Of a stretch of 64,000 nucleotides of DNA, positions 33,308 to 42,363 are shown piece by piece. Positions within the stretch are counted from its first letter, which is position 1. The number at the start of each line of letters is the position of its first letter. The stretch is from the NCBI RefSeq assembly GCF_965203655.1, contig NZ_CBDBDD010000002.1:1-64000 (forward strand). The letters run 5' to 3'. Source of the stretch: Poriferisodalis sp965203655 (lineage in GTDB: Bacteria > Actinomycetota > Acidimicrobiia > Acidimicrobiales > Poriferisodalaceae). Under the pieces are notes generated by a model, which was not told the DNA's origin, did no database searches, and worked only from the letters and a program-made list of their open reading frames with translations. The position numbers were made by a program, and so were the translations under genes.

Positions 33308-35551
33308 TCAGTCGGCCGCCGCAGGCTGCGTGCCGGAGTCCCCGGACGTGGCGAGCTCGACGGTGATCTCTGCTCGGTGCTCGTCGAGGTAAGGAGCTCG
33401 GCGCATCGGCACGTCGATGCCGCCGACGAGGGAACCGAGCTGGATCATCGGGCCCCACTCGGTCTCGGGCAGGTCGACGACATGACGGTTGTCGACGGCG
33501 ACCGTGGATCTCACGAAGCCGCGCCGCTCGGCCGGCAGGTCGCTGGTGCCTTCCGGCGTCGTTTGGTGCCAGACCCACTCGGGCCCGTCGGCATCGGGAA
33601 CTTCGACGTAGGTGCGCTCGGGGCCCGCGCCCCGGTAGTCCATTCCGCCCTTCTCGGCGGGCGGCCGCCCCTCGTACTGCACGAACTCGGCTGCCTGTGC
33701 GGCGGTGACGGTCTGGGTCAGCGACGTTCGCACCGTCCGGCCCTCGCCGTCGCTCCGCCGCCGGTACAGCGAGCACAGCACACCGAAGGCGGCGATCATC
33801 GGCGTGGCGGCGTCGTGCACCGGCACCGTCAGGAACACCGGCTCGTCATCGCCGCCCTGCGCCGCCATGATCCCGCCCAGCGCCTGCAGCAGCGGATCGA
33901 ACGCCGGCACCTCGGCCATGGAGTCGTCACGGCCGTAACCAGGACTCTTCACCAGCACCGCATCGGGACGGATGCGGCGCAGGTCCTCATCGGCGACGCC
34001 GAGGCGTGCCGCGACGCCCGGCCGGAAGTTCTCCACGATGACGTCGGCCCCGGCCACGAGCTGCGCCATGACCGCATGGTCGGCAGCCTCTTTGAGATCG
34101 AGGCAGATCGAGCGCTTTGATTGGTTCCAGCCGTTGAAGTACGGGCCGAGCACGCGGAACGGGTCGCCGCCGGGCTGCTCGATCTTGATGACCTCGGCGC
34201 CGAGCATCGCCAAGTGGCGGGTGATGACCGGCCCGGCGATAAACGAGCTGAGGTCGACGGCGTTGACGCCCCGCAGCGGCGGGTTGCCCGGCACCCAGGG
34301 CTCGGATTCCGCTCGCGCCGGCCATGCGCCGGCCCTGAGCTCGGCTTCGACCTCGGCGGTGTGCTCGCCGAGCAACGGCGCCGGCCGCAACGCGACCTCG
34401 TCGCAGCCATCGATCCACATCGGCTGGGGCGGGGTGCGCACGGTGCCCCGTTCGGGGTGCTCGACCGCAGTGTCGAGCCCGTTGACCTTCGCCAGCTCCG
34501 ATGCCATGAACTCGTCGCGAGTCTGGGTCGGCTGGCAGGGCACGTCATGCGCGCTGAAGATCTCCAACCATTCGTGGAGCGGGCGGGCGGCGAAGGCGTC
34601 TTCGAGGATCGGCGTGATCTCCGCCAGCGGCTCGAGATCGAGCAGGCCCCACGGCGGGTCCGGGAATCGCTCGTCGCCCAGCAGATCCTCGCGGCCGATC
34701 GCCCGCAGCATGGCCACATAGAACGGCAGCGTTCCGCAGGCCACGAACATCCACCGGTCATCGGCAGCCCGGAACAGCCGGTAGACGGGCAGCCGGCCGG
34801 CCGAGCCGAGCGGGCAGGAGCCGTCGCGGTCCAGGTCGGCCATCTCGGGCACTTCGAAGTCGCCGATCTGCATGGCACCCGAGCCGGACACCTCCGACAC
34901 GATGTACGTCGGCGCCGACCCTTGGGCTCGCCGTGCGTATAGGCCCGCCGCCGCTGCCATCGCCCCGAGCATCCCGGCGCCGTAGGAAGCGAGCGGCACC
35001 ACCAGCTCGACGGGGCCCTCGGAGTAGCTGATCTGGTTCCAGCCAATGCCGGTCACGGCGGCCACCTGCGACGGGGTGCCCGCACGGGTTGCGTACGGTC
35101 CGCGGTCGCCCCACGTCGGGCACGAGATGATCACTGCGCTTGGGGCGCGCCTGCGGACGGCCGAGGCGGTCGGACCGTCAGGCACGAACACGACATCGGC
35201 GCCGGCGAGCAGCTCGCCCAGCAACGGCATCGTCAGCGACGCCTCTGTCGGTCGCAGGATGCCGGGCAGCGACGCCGGCGACCCGTCGACATCGGCAGGC
35301 AGCGGCGCACGCTCCCATTCGACGCCGTCGGGCACCACCGAGCGCTTGTTTCGGCTCACGGCGTGGAAGCCCGGGTCAGCTCGGTACGGGTCGCCGCCGG
35401 GCGGCTCCACCTTGACCACATCGGCACCCTGATCGGCGAGGAAGCGCGCCGCGTACGGCCCGGCGATGCCGGTCGTCAGCTCCACGACCCGCACACCCTC
35501 AAGGCAGCGGACCGGGGCGTTGCCGTCTCGAGCCGCTGCGTCTGTGCTCAC
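33308..35551 (-). CDS. Fused double CaiB/BaiF CoA transferase
   Basis: A 747-residue protein made of two class III CoA-transferase halves. The first begins LEGVRVVELTTGIAGPYAARFL, with VVKVEPPGGDPYR. The second begins LRGVNAVDLSSFIAGPVITRHL, with VIKIEQPGGDPFR and VIVENFRPGVAARLG. In standard single-domain family members an Asp after the LL-G-A-DV-x-x-N stretch is catalytic; the first half has the divergent LLAGADVVFVPDG there. One half may be non-catalytic. It would move CoA between carboxylic acids. The GTG at 35551 is chosen by family start and lacks a strong ribosome site. It is divergent from the class II aldolase gene. Confidence 0.85.
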   Translation of the reverse strand: MSTDAAARDGNAPVRCLEGVRVVELTTGIAGPYAARFLADQGADVVKVEPPGGDPYRADPGFHAVSRNKRSVVPDGVEWERAPLPADVDGSPASLPGILRPTEASLTMPLLGELLAGADVVFVPDGPTASAVRRRAPSAVIISCPTWGDRGPYATRAGTPSQVAAVTGIGWNQISYSEGPVELVVPLASYGAGMLGAMAAAAGLYARRAQGSAPTYIVSEVSGSGAMQIGDFEVPEMADLDRDGSCPLGSAGRLPVYRLFRAADDRWMFVACGTLPFYVAMLRAIGREDLLGDERFPDPPWGLLDLEPLAEITPILEDAFAARPLHEWLEIFSAHDVPCQPTQTRDEFMASELAKVNGLDTAVEHPERGTVRTPPQPMWIDGCDEVALRPAPLLGEHTAEVEAELRAGAWPARAESEPWVPGNPPLRGVNAVDLSSFIAGPVITRHLAMLGAEVIKIEQPGGDPFRVLGPYFNGWNQSKRSICLDLKEAADHAVMAQLVAGADVIVENFRPGVAARLGVADEDLRRIRPDAVLVKSPGYGRDDSMAEVPAFDPLLQALGGIMAAQGGDDEPVFLTVPVHDAATPMIAAFGVLCSLYRRRSDGEGRTVRTSLTQTVTAAQAAEFVQYEGRPPAEKGGMDYRGAGPERTYVEVPDADGPEWVWHQTTPEGTSDLPAERRGFVRSTVAVDNRHVVDLPETEWGPMIQLGSLVGGIDVPMRRAPYLDEHRAEITVELATSGDSGTQPAAAD

Positions 35552-35676
35552 CAGCGCGACTGTAGGTGGACGGCTCGGGAATCCGCCCGATGCGCCGCGC
35601 TCGGCGCAGTCGAGCCGATGCGGGCGCAGCGACGAGCAGGGCCGCTCCCCGGTCACCGCAGCCCGAGCGTCGTACG

Positions 35677-36480
35677 ATGGCCTCCGTGACGACCACAACC
35701 GATTCCGCCGCCGACCCCTTCACCGAGATCCCGATGCCGCAGGCGCCGACGTTCGACACGATCGAGGCCGAGCGGCAGCACCGCAAGGAGCGCCTGGCCT
35801 CGGTGTACCGGGCGTTCTCGCTGTTCGGCTTCGAGGAGGGCGTGGCCGGCCACGTCACCGCACGGGACCCCGAGTGGACCGACCACTTCTGGGTCAACCC
35901 GTTCGGCGTGGGCTTCGGCCAGATCAAGGTGTCCGACCTGCTGTTGGTGGACCACGACGGCAACATCGTGGAGGGGCGCTACCCGCTGAACCAGGCGGCG
36001 TTCGCCATTCACAGCGAGGTGCACAAGGCGCGGCCCGACGTGATCGCCGCGGCGCACACCCACTCGCTGTACGGCAAGACGTGGTCGAGCCTGGGCCGCC
36101 TGCTCGACCCGCTCACCCAGGACGCCTGCGCCTTCTACAAAGACCACGCCCTGTTCGACGACTTCACCGGCGTAGTGCTCGACACGTCTGAAGGCAAGCG
36201 CATCGGCCAGGCGCTCGGCAACTGCAAGGCGGTGATCCTGCAGAACCACGGGCTGCTCACCGTCGGCAACACCGTGGACGAGGCTGCATGGTGGTTCATC
36301 ACCATGGAGCGCACCTGCCAGAGCCAGCTGCTGGCTGAAGCGGCCGGCACGCCGATCCCGATCCGCCACGAGTCCGCCAAGCTCACGGCATCGCAGACAG
36401 GCAGCCCGCTGGCCGGCTGGTTCAGCTACCAGCCGATCTACGACAAGTTGCTCGAGCGAGACCCCAGCTTCCTCGACTGA
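35677..36480 (+). CDS. Class II aldolase/adducin-family protein
   Basis: A 267-residue aldolase-II-fold protein. The zinc-binding pair HTHSLYG and the downstream NHGLLTVG match the metal site of fuculose-phosphate aldolases and adducin-like proteins. GFEEGVAGHVTARDPE forms the phosphate-loop region. In actinobacteria these proteins are often next to CoA-transferase or dehydrogenase genes and of unknown substrate. The ATG at 35677 gives a typical length. A GTG three codons later is also possible. Confidence 0.87.
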   Translation: MASVTTTTDSAADPFTEIPMPQAPTFDTIEAERQHRKERLASVYRAFSLFGFEEGVAGHVTARDPEWTDHFWVNPFGVGFGQIKVSDLLLVDHDGNIVEGRYPLNQAAFAIHSEVHKARPDVIAAAHTHSLYGKTWSSLGRLLDPLTQDACAFYKDHALFDDFTGVVLDTSEGKRIGQALGNCKAVILQNHGLLTVGNTVDEAAWWFITMERTCQSQLLAEAAGTPIPIRHESAKLTASQTGSPLAGWFSYQPIYDKLLERDPSFLD

Positions 36481-36513
36481 TCCGCCGCAGGCGCAGTCTG
36501 GCTTGCGAGCCGG

Positions 36514-38262
36514 CTAGGAGTCGTCCTCGTCTGGCGGTGTGAGCTCGGCGTGCAGCACCGCGTGGGTGACCGCTTCGGTTGCGGGCTCGGGAACTTCGAA
36601 ATGACCGAGCGCGTGAGCGATGAGCGCATCGTGCGCGGCTTGGCGTTCGGCGACGACGTGATCTACCAGTCCCTCGCGCTCGAGATCGGCAGCGTCGGCG
36701 GGGTCTGCCGCCCACGCGAGCACAGCCACGTCGGGGTTGTGCTCGCGAGCGATGCGGGCGAACTGCTCCACGGCTGAAGGCGGGCTGTCCACCGAGAGCA
36801 CGATCCGCGCGTCGCGCAAGCCCGCACGGTCCGCGATCAGGTTCCGCGAGACATCGCCGATGAGCACCCGCCTGCCCGTCGATGCCGCCCAGCGCTGCGC
36901 TTCGGGATCGAGCGACACGATGGTGTATGGGATGTGTGCCAGCTCGAGGGCGCTGACGATGCGGCGCGCCCTCGGACCGAAGCCGTTCACGACGGCGTGA
37001 TCGGTCAGCGGCTCGTAGTCGGCGGGATCGGGCATGTCGTCGTCATCGATGCGAGGTCGCCGGGATGGCCGGTCGTCGGCGCCGGCCTCGAGCCGCGCAG
37101 CGAGAGAGTCGCCCCAACGCACGCCGAACGGACTGAATGCCATCAGCAGAACCGTGACAGCGATGAAGGCGTCAGTGCCGTTGGCGAGACCCGCAGGAAC
37201 GAGTCCGACCTCTTGGCCCGCACGTTCAAGCACGAATGAAAACTCGCCGACCTGTGCGAGCACCACCGCCCCGGAGATGGCCACCGCCCGAGGCTGACGC
37301 AGCAGCAGCGCAGCCGATGCGGTCGTGAACAGCTTGATAACGACGACGCTGGCGGCGAGGCCGACCACCAGCGGCAGGTTGCGGGCGAGGTAGCCGACAT
37401 CGAGCAGCATGCCGATCGACACGAAGAAGGTCGCCGAGAACAGGATCTGCAGCGGCATCACCTCGCCGAGCGCCCGAGCGGCGACGCGGCTCTCGCTCAC
37501 CATCAACCCAGCGAGGAAGGCGCCCAGCGAGATCGACACGTCGAGCAGGCTCGTCACGTACGCGGTGCCGAAGCAGATGGCCAGGATGGCCAGCAGGAAC
37601 ACCTCTGCGGACTGGAATCGCGAGACGTGCCTGAGCAGCGCAGGCATCAGCGTCCGTGCCGCGACGACCACCGCCACGACGATGCCTGCCGCCTTGCCGA
37701 GCGCGAGCAGGATGTCGACGGGACCGCCGGTCTCGCCGCCGAGCAATGGCACCGCCAGCACCATGGCGACAATCGCCAGGTCCTGGAAGATGAGCAACCC
37801 GACCGAGACGTTGCCGGTCTGCGATGTCATCGCCCGCCGGCCGGCGAGCACCTTGAGCACGATGGCGGTGCTGCTGAGCGACACGAGCAACCCGGTGAAC
37901 ACCGCCGTCTGCCACTCGACGCCGAACGCCATGACGATCCCGGTGACGATGCCCGTGGTGAGCCCGACCTGGCTGGCACCCCCGATCACCACCAGCGAGG
38001 CGAGCTGGCGCACACGTTCGAGGCTGAACTCGATGCCGAGGGTGAACAGCAGCAGCATCACCCCGATGTCGGCCGACTGGTTGACCAGGTCGATGTCGCT
38101 GATGAGGCCGATCCCGCTGGGGCCGATGACGGCGCCTGCAACGAGGAAGCCGACGATCGGCACCACCCCGAAACGCGACGACACGAATGCGATCAGCGTT
38201 CCCGCAACCAGCAGGATCGCCAGTTCGGTCAACAGCGGCGGTGCCGAAGCAGCTAGCAGCAC
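36514..38262 (-). CDS. CPA2 antiporter with C-terminal TrkA-N domain (Kef-like)
   Basis: A 582-residue membrane protein. Residues 1 to about 390 form a dozen hydrophobic segments, starting LLTELAILLVAGTLIAFVSS and including FLVAGAVIGPSGIGLI and LLLFTLGIEFSLERVRQL, all typical of Kef-type antiporters. The cytosolic part has the NAD-binding domain VVNGFGPRARRIV, in which GFGPRA replaces the usual GxGxxG; nucleotide binding may be altered. It would exchange K+ or Na+ for H+. It converges with the class II aldolase gene. Confidence 0.9.
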   Translation of the reverse strand: MLLAASAPPLLTELAILLVAGTLIAFVSSRFGVVPIVGFLVAGAVIGPSGIGLISDIDLVNQSADIGVMLLLFTLGIEFSLERVRQLASLVVIGGASQVGLTTGIVTGIVMAFGVEWQTAVFTGLLVSLSSTAIVLKVLAGRRAMTSQTGNVSVGLLIFQDLAIVAMVLAVPLLGGETGGPVDILLALGKAAGIVVAVVVAARTLMPALLRHVSRFQSAEVFLLAILAICFGTAYVTSLLDVSISLGAFLAGLMVSESRVAARALGEVMPLQILFSATFFVSIGMLLDVGYLARNLPLVVGLAASVVVIKLFTTASAALLLRQPRAVAISGAVVLAQVGEFSFVLERAGQEVGLVPAGLANGTDAFIAVTVLLMAFSPFGVRWGDSLAARLEAGADDRPSRRPRIDDDDMPDPADYEPLTDHAVVNGFGPRARRIVSALELAHIPYTIVSLDPEAQRWAASTGRRVLIGDVSRNLIADRAGLRDARIVLSVDSPPSAVEQFARIAREHNPDVAVLAWAADPADAADLEREGLVDHVVAERQAAHDALIAHALGHFEVPEPATEAVTHAVLHAELTPPDEDDS

Positions 38263-38327
38263 GTGCCGCCAAGACTAAGGGTGCTGGCCGCCTGCGGAGT
38301 TGAGCGGATCTGTGGGGATGCGGCGGG

Positions 38328-39755
38328 CTACCACTCCGCTGCGATGTACTGCGTCTCGCAGAACTCGTAGATGCCTTCGCTGGCGCCTTCGCGGCCGAGG
38401 CCGGACTGCTTCATGCCGCCGAAGGGCGCTGCGGGATCCGACACGGCACCGCGGTTGAGGCCGATCATGCCGGCCTCGATGCGCTCGCTGACCGCCAGGC
38501 CCTTGGTGAGATCCTGGGTGTAGACGTAGCCGATGAGGCCCATCTCGGTGTCGTTGGCGGCGGCGATCATGGCGTCGGTGTCGGTGAAGCTGGAGATCGG
38601 TGCAACCGGCCCGAAGATCTCCTCGCGGGTGATGGGCACCCCAGGTTCCACGCCGCCGAGCACGGTCGGCTCGTAGAAGAAGCCCGGGCCGTCGATGGCT
38701 GCGCCGCCGGTGACGGCCGTGGCTCCCCCGTCGACCGCCGAACGCACCAGGCGGTCGATGTTCTGCACCGAGGCGGCGTTGATCATCGGGCCGCAGGTGA
38801 CGTCGGGATCGCTGCCGTTGCCGACCTTCATGGCGCCCATCTCGGTTGCCAGCCGTTCGACGAACTCGTCGTGAGCCGGCGCCTCCACGAAGAAGCGGTT
38901 GGCTGCCGTACAGGTCTCGGCCGAGTGGCGCATCTTGGCGACCATGGCGCCTGCTGTGGCGGCTTCGAGGTCGGCGTCGGCGAACACGACGAACGGTGCG
39001 TTGCCGCCGAGCTCCATCACCACCTTGAGCACCCGGTCGGCGCAGCGCTTCAGCAGCACCCGTCCGACTTCGGTGGAGCCGGTAAACGACAGCATCCGCA
39101 CGGCCCGGTGGTCGACGACGGCGTCGAGCCAGGCGCCCGAGTTGGCCGTGGGCACGAGGTTGACGACACCGGGCGGCACGCCGGCTTCGCCCAGCAGCTC
39201 AGCCACCCGCAGCGAAGTGAGCGGGGCTTCCCGGGGCGGCTTGATGACCACCGTGTTGCCGGCGGCCAGTGCCGGGGCGAGCTTGCGGGTGATCATGGCG
39301 GCCGGGAAGTTCCACGGCGTGATCATGGCCACGACGCCGACGGGAGGGTGCCGGGTGATGATGCGGTTGGCGCCCGAGGGGGCAACGCTGATCGAGCCGT
39401 GTATGCGCACCGCTTCCTCGGCGTTCCAGCGGAAGAACTCTGCGGCGTAGGCCACCTCGCCGACGGCATCGGCGCGGGGCTTGCCATTCTCCAGCGTGAT
39501 GAGGTCGGCCAGCTCGTCGGTGTGCTCGATCAGGATGCGGTGGGAGTCGCGCAAGATCTCCGAGCGGACACGGGGTGCCGTGGCTGCCCAGTCAGGCTGC
39601 GCGGCGGCAGCCGCGTCGCACGCTGCCGCAGCATCGGCTGGCGTGCCTGCCGCGACGCCGGCGGCAACGTCGCCGGTGGCGGGGTCGAGTACGTCGATCA
39701 GCTCACCGCCTGCGGCGCCTCGCCAATCGCCTCCAATGAGCATCTGCGTTTGCAT
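38328..39755 (-). CDS. NAD(P)-dependent aldehyde dehydrogenase, succinate-semialdehyde type
   Basis: A 475-residue aldehyde dehydrogenase. VAMITPWNFPAAMITRKLAPAL is the cofactor-binding region, FTGSTEVGR the loop near NAD, MELGGNAPFVVF contains the general-base Glu, and SAETCTAANRFFV the catalytic Cys. The overall pattern, including the C-terminal MKQSGLGREGASEGIYEFCE, fits the GabD/succinate-semialdehyde group. It oxidises a semialdehyde to the acid. The ATG at 39755 was selected by alignment with the family's usual N-terminus. Confidence 0.91.
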   Translation of the reverse strand: MQTQMLIGGDWRGAAGGELIDVLDPATGDVAAGVAAGTPADAAAACDAAAAAQPDWAATAPRVRSEILRDSHRILIEHTDELADLITLENGKPRADAVGEVAYAAEFFRWNAEEAVRIHGSISVAPSGANRIITRHPPVGVVAMITPWNFPAAMITRKLAPALAAGNTVVIKPPREAPLTSLRVAELLGEAGVPPGVVNLVPTANSGAWLDAVVDHRAVRMLSFTGSTEVGRVLLKRCADRVLKVVMELGGNAPFVVFADADLEAATAGAMVAKMRHSAETCTAANRFFVEAPAHDEFVERLATEMGAMKVGNGSDPDVTCGPMINAASVQNIDRLVRSAVDGGATAVTGGAAIDGPGFFYEPTVLGGVEPGVPITREEIFGPVAPISSFTDTDAMIAAANDTEMGLIGYVYTQDLTKGLAVSERIEAGMIGLNRGAVSDPAAPFGGMKQSGLGREGASEGIYEFCETQYIAAEW

Positions 39756-39911
39756 CGCGCCAGCATCGCAAATCGACCGGCCATTGCGCGCCATCGCAGC
39801 CGGGCCTCGACGCTGCCACCATTCACGCTTCGGCCGTGCCTCAGAGTTGCCGCTCAGCCGATGGGTCGCTCGCAGCGCCGCGCCAGCCCTCGCTGCTGTG
39901 AGGCCGGCCGC

Positions 39912-40901
39912 TCAGTCGCCGTAGTGCAGCATGCGTTTCTCGCCGGCACGCATCTCGGCGATCGCACGCTGCGCATCGTCGATCGCGTCCTCCAACTGGG
40001 CGATGACAGCGTCGCGGTCGGAGGTGAACTCCAGCTCGTCGATCAGTTGGGTCAGGCGATCCTTGCTCCGCCATGCCGCAAACTTCGCCCACTCGGTCCA
40101 CAGCGTCGCCGGGTCGTCGATGCCGATCAGGTCGGACGTGCGGCTCTGCTCGTCGACCGCGGCCGCGGTCGCCACGTACCCGTTCACCATCGAGATGCGC
40201 TCGCACATCTCGTCGAGCGGGCCGGCGCGGTGCACCACCATGTCGCCGTGCAGCGCGATGGCATAGCCGGGTCCGGGAAACTCGGGAGCGACCGTGCGCT
40301 CAGCCGGGACCTGCTCGCCGGCCTCAGCCATCTCGGCGGCTTCATGCTTGGTGCCCCCGAACCACTCGAAGCGCCCGCCGGCAACATGGGCAGGGTCGGT
40401 CACCGCCAGCACGTAGTCGAGCGGCAGCGTGTCGTGGTGCCACTTGTCGATGCCGACATCGATCTGGGACGGCTCGTAGTTGATGTGGCCGAGGTGCACC
40501 GGCATCGGGTGCGGGGCGATCTCGATGCCGTAGATCGCTTCGAGATGTGCTGTCACCTCTGGGCTGAGGCACAGGTCCCGCAGCCAGCGTGAGCGGTAGC
40601 AGCCGCCGCGCACGGTGCGCTCGATGCGCTCCCCCGCCGGGCGGGTGAAACAGCGCAGCCGCCTGGCGGTCTCCAGCATGATCGCCGAGCCCTCGTCGCT
40701 CAGCATCCGGAACGGCGACGACAGCGCTACCGGCGTGGCCTTGCTGGCAATCTCGGCGTCGTTGTAGCCGAGATCGGCCAGCATCAGCACCTCGGCCGGT
40801 TCCTCGAGCTGCAGGTGCCGCTCGGCATCGAACGCCGGCTCCCCTTCCAGCCACTCGTACCCCCGCGGCTGCGTAGCCGGAAACGGAACTGCTTCACCCA
40901 T
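39912..40901 (-). CDS. Putative Fe(II)/2-oxoglutarate-dioxygenase-like protein
   Basis: A 329-residue protein not matched to a named family. The central part has DKWHHDTLPLDYVLAV, whose H-x-D could be the first two iron ligands. About 80 residues later ALHGDMVVHRAGPLDEMCER follows, with a His and then Arg. This is the spacing of a double-stranded beta-helix dioxygenase. The flanking regions are helical. It lies alone behind the aldehyde dehydrogenase. The dioxygenase call is inference from the metal-ligand pattern only. Confidence 0.5.
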   Translation of the reverse strand: MGEAVPFPATQPRGYEWLEGEPAFDAERHLQLEEPAEVLMLADLGYNDAEIASKATPVALSSPFRMLSDEGSAIMLETARRLRCFTRPAGERIERTVRGGCYRSRWLRDLCLSPEVTAHLEAIYGIEIAPHPMPVHLGHINYEPSQIDVGIDKWHHDTLPLDYVLAVTDPAHVAGGRFEWFGGTKHEAAEMAEAGEQVPAERTVAPEFPGPGYAIALHGDMVVHRAGPLDEMCERISMVNGYVATAAAVDEQSRTSDLIGIDDPATLWTEWAKFAAWRSKDRLTQLIDELEFTSDRDAVIAQLEDAIDDAQRAIAEMRAGEKRMLHYGD

Positions 40902-41045
40902 CAGCAACGACTCTAGAAGCGAGCTTCTTCACGAGCGCGCCCGGCCATCCATGATCGGCCCTCTACCCCTCAAGGGCCCTCAGCTGGAACGCCGAACGAT
41001 GTCTGCGCCAGTAGCCACAGCAGATTCTGCTGCTAGAAATTAGAT

Positions 41046-41067
41046 AATATATATTGATATTTACTAT
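41046..41067 (+). promoter_or_regulatory. AT-rich promoter/operator of the 41-kb gene pair
   Basis: A markedly AT-rich stretch in otherwise GC-rich DNA. It contains the perfect palindrome AATATATATT (41046-41055) and a TACTAT -10-like hexamer (41062-41067) about 15 nt before the start codon. Transcription from here would give a nearly leaderless message. Toxin-antitoxin operons are commonly autoregulated at such sites. Confidence 0.45.
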
Positions 41068-41082
41068 TAGTGTCCAACGGCG

Positions 41083-41328
41083 ATGCCAGAAGAGGTTCCC
41101 GTTCTTGAGAGCGCCCACCGACACGGGGTTTCAGATGCCGACATTCGCCACGCCTACCGGAACGGCATCGCCGCATTTCGCCTCGACGATTCGTCCGAGA
41201 TGGTCATCGGCCCCGACTACAGCGGCAGATTCCTCGAATTAGGCGTCGGGTACTCTGAATACGACGGAGCCGAGGTCATCTTCCACGCCATGCCGGCGCG
41301 CGACGAGTACCTCAGGAGATTGCTATGA
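41083..41328 (+). CDS. Putative toxin, BrnT-like small protein
   Basis: An 81-residue protein. SAHRHGVSDADIRHAYRN followed by MVIGPDYSGRFLELGVG and HAMPARDEYLRRL is the pattern of a small RelE/BrnT-like group that is repeatedly found as the first gene of two-gene units in actinobacteria. The C-terminal HAMPAR with neighbouring Asp and Arg could be the nuclease site. It overlaps the next gene by four bases. The toxin role is inference from family resemblance and operon form. Confidence 0.6.
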   Translation: MPEEVPVLESAHRHGVSDADIRHAYRNGIAAFRLDDSSEMVIGPDYSGRFLELGVGYSEYDGAEVIFHAMPARDEYLRRLL

Positions 41329-41639
41329 GGCTCACAATCGAGCAGATCGTCGAGAAGTCAGAGGAGTTGGCGGACTACGCCGAATCGTTCGACCCAGACC
41401 GAGCCCAGAAGATACCGATCGCCGAGTACCGCCTCTGGCGCGTAGTGCGCACCCACTCCGCCGACCAACGACAAGTGCTCGACGCCGTGACTGAAGCACG
41501 TGACGATGACGTTTCGATTGATCGAATCGCCGACATCATCGGCATTTCGCTCGCCGATGCGGCGTCCCTGTGCGACGAGGCCGTCAAGCAGCAGCGTTCC
41601 GCCAAGCCCAAACCCGCAGACCACGACATCGGAATCTGA
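41325..41639 (+). CDS. Putative antitoxin partner
   Basis: A 104-residue protein translated from an ATGA overlap with the putative toxin. Residues 60-85 (DVSIDRIADIIGISLADAASL) look like a helix-turn-helix, and the C-terminal tail is charged. Such proteins commonly follow the BrnT-like toxin and could be the DNA-binding antitoxin. No named family was recognised, and the pairing is the main support. Confidence 0.58.
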   Translation: MRLTIEQIVEKSEELADYAESFDPDRAQKIPIAEYRLWRVVRTHSADQRQVLDAVTEARDDDVSIDRIADIIGISLADAASLCDEAVKQQRSAKPKPADHDIGI

Positions 41640-41716
41640 GACCCAACCGGCCGGGCATGACCGCTGCGCAAGCTCACACGCTCTAGGTCGGAGTCGCGGC
41701 TGTAGCGTGCGCTTGC

Positions 41717-42316
41717 ATGGGTAGCAGTATGGGTGACGACGGGGGGACGCTGGCGGTCACGGGCGATCCGGAGGCCGATCAGCTTGTGCGGGACGACCCG
41801 TTTGCGCTGCTGCTGGGGATGATGCTCGACCAGCAGATCCCGATGGAATGGGCCTTCAAGGGGCCGATCCGGCTGGCCGAACGGCTGGGTGACCGCTTCT
41901 CGCCAGCCGCCATCGCCGAGATGGCTCCCGACGAGCTCGAGACGGCCTTCAAGACCAAGCCGGCGCTGCATCGCTTCCCCGGGTCGATGGCGAAGCGCTG
42001 CGGCGAGCTGGCCCGCCACATCGTCGAGCACTACGACGGCGATGCCGGCGCGGTCTGGGCCGACGTGCGCAGCGGCAAGGCACTGTACGACCGGCTGCGG
42101 GCCCTGCCCGGCTACGGCGACGAGAAAGCCAAGATCTTCGTGGCGATCCTGGCAAAGCGCTTCGGCGTGGCGCCACGCGGCTGGAAGGCCGTGGCCGGCC
42201 CCTTCGCCGACCGCCAGCCGCGATCGGTGGCCGACATCGACGGGCCTGATGCGCTCGCCGAAGTCCGCCTCTGGAAGAAGAACCAGAAAGCCGCCGGCAA
42301 GTCGAAACAGGACTGA
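41717..42316 (+). CDS. HhH-GPD base-excision DNA repair protein
   Basis: A 199-residue protein of the actinobacterial HhH-GPD group. The N-terminal LLGMMLDQQIPMEWAFKGP is its signature, and LPGYGDEKAKIFVAILAKRFG forms the helix-hairpin-helix DNA-binding motif. The catalytic lysine of bifunctional glycosylases is not evident. The C-terminus is lysine-rich and may bind DNA. The role is inferred as excision of damaged bases. It stands alone, downstream of the small toxin-antitoxin pair. Confidence 0.87.
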   Translation: MGSSMGDDGGTLAVTGDPEADQLVRDDPFALLLGMMLDQQIPMEWAFKGPIRLAERLGDRFSPAAIAEMAPDELETAFKTKPALHRFPGSMAKRCGELARHIVEHYDGDAGAVWADVRSGKALYDRLRALPGYGDEKAKIFVAILAKRFGVAPRGWKAVAGPFADRQPRSVADIDGPDALAEVRLWKKNQKAAGKSKQD

Positions 42317-42363
42317 GCGGCAGGACCGAGCGGCGGCACTGAGCGCGACGCTGAGCGAACGGA

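Noticed and set aside
38871..40592. 573-codon plus-strand frame opposite the aldehyde dehydrogenase and its neighbour
   Set aside because: It crosses two genes on the other strand and has the composition expected of a mirror frame.
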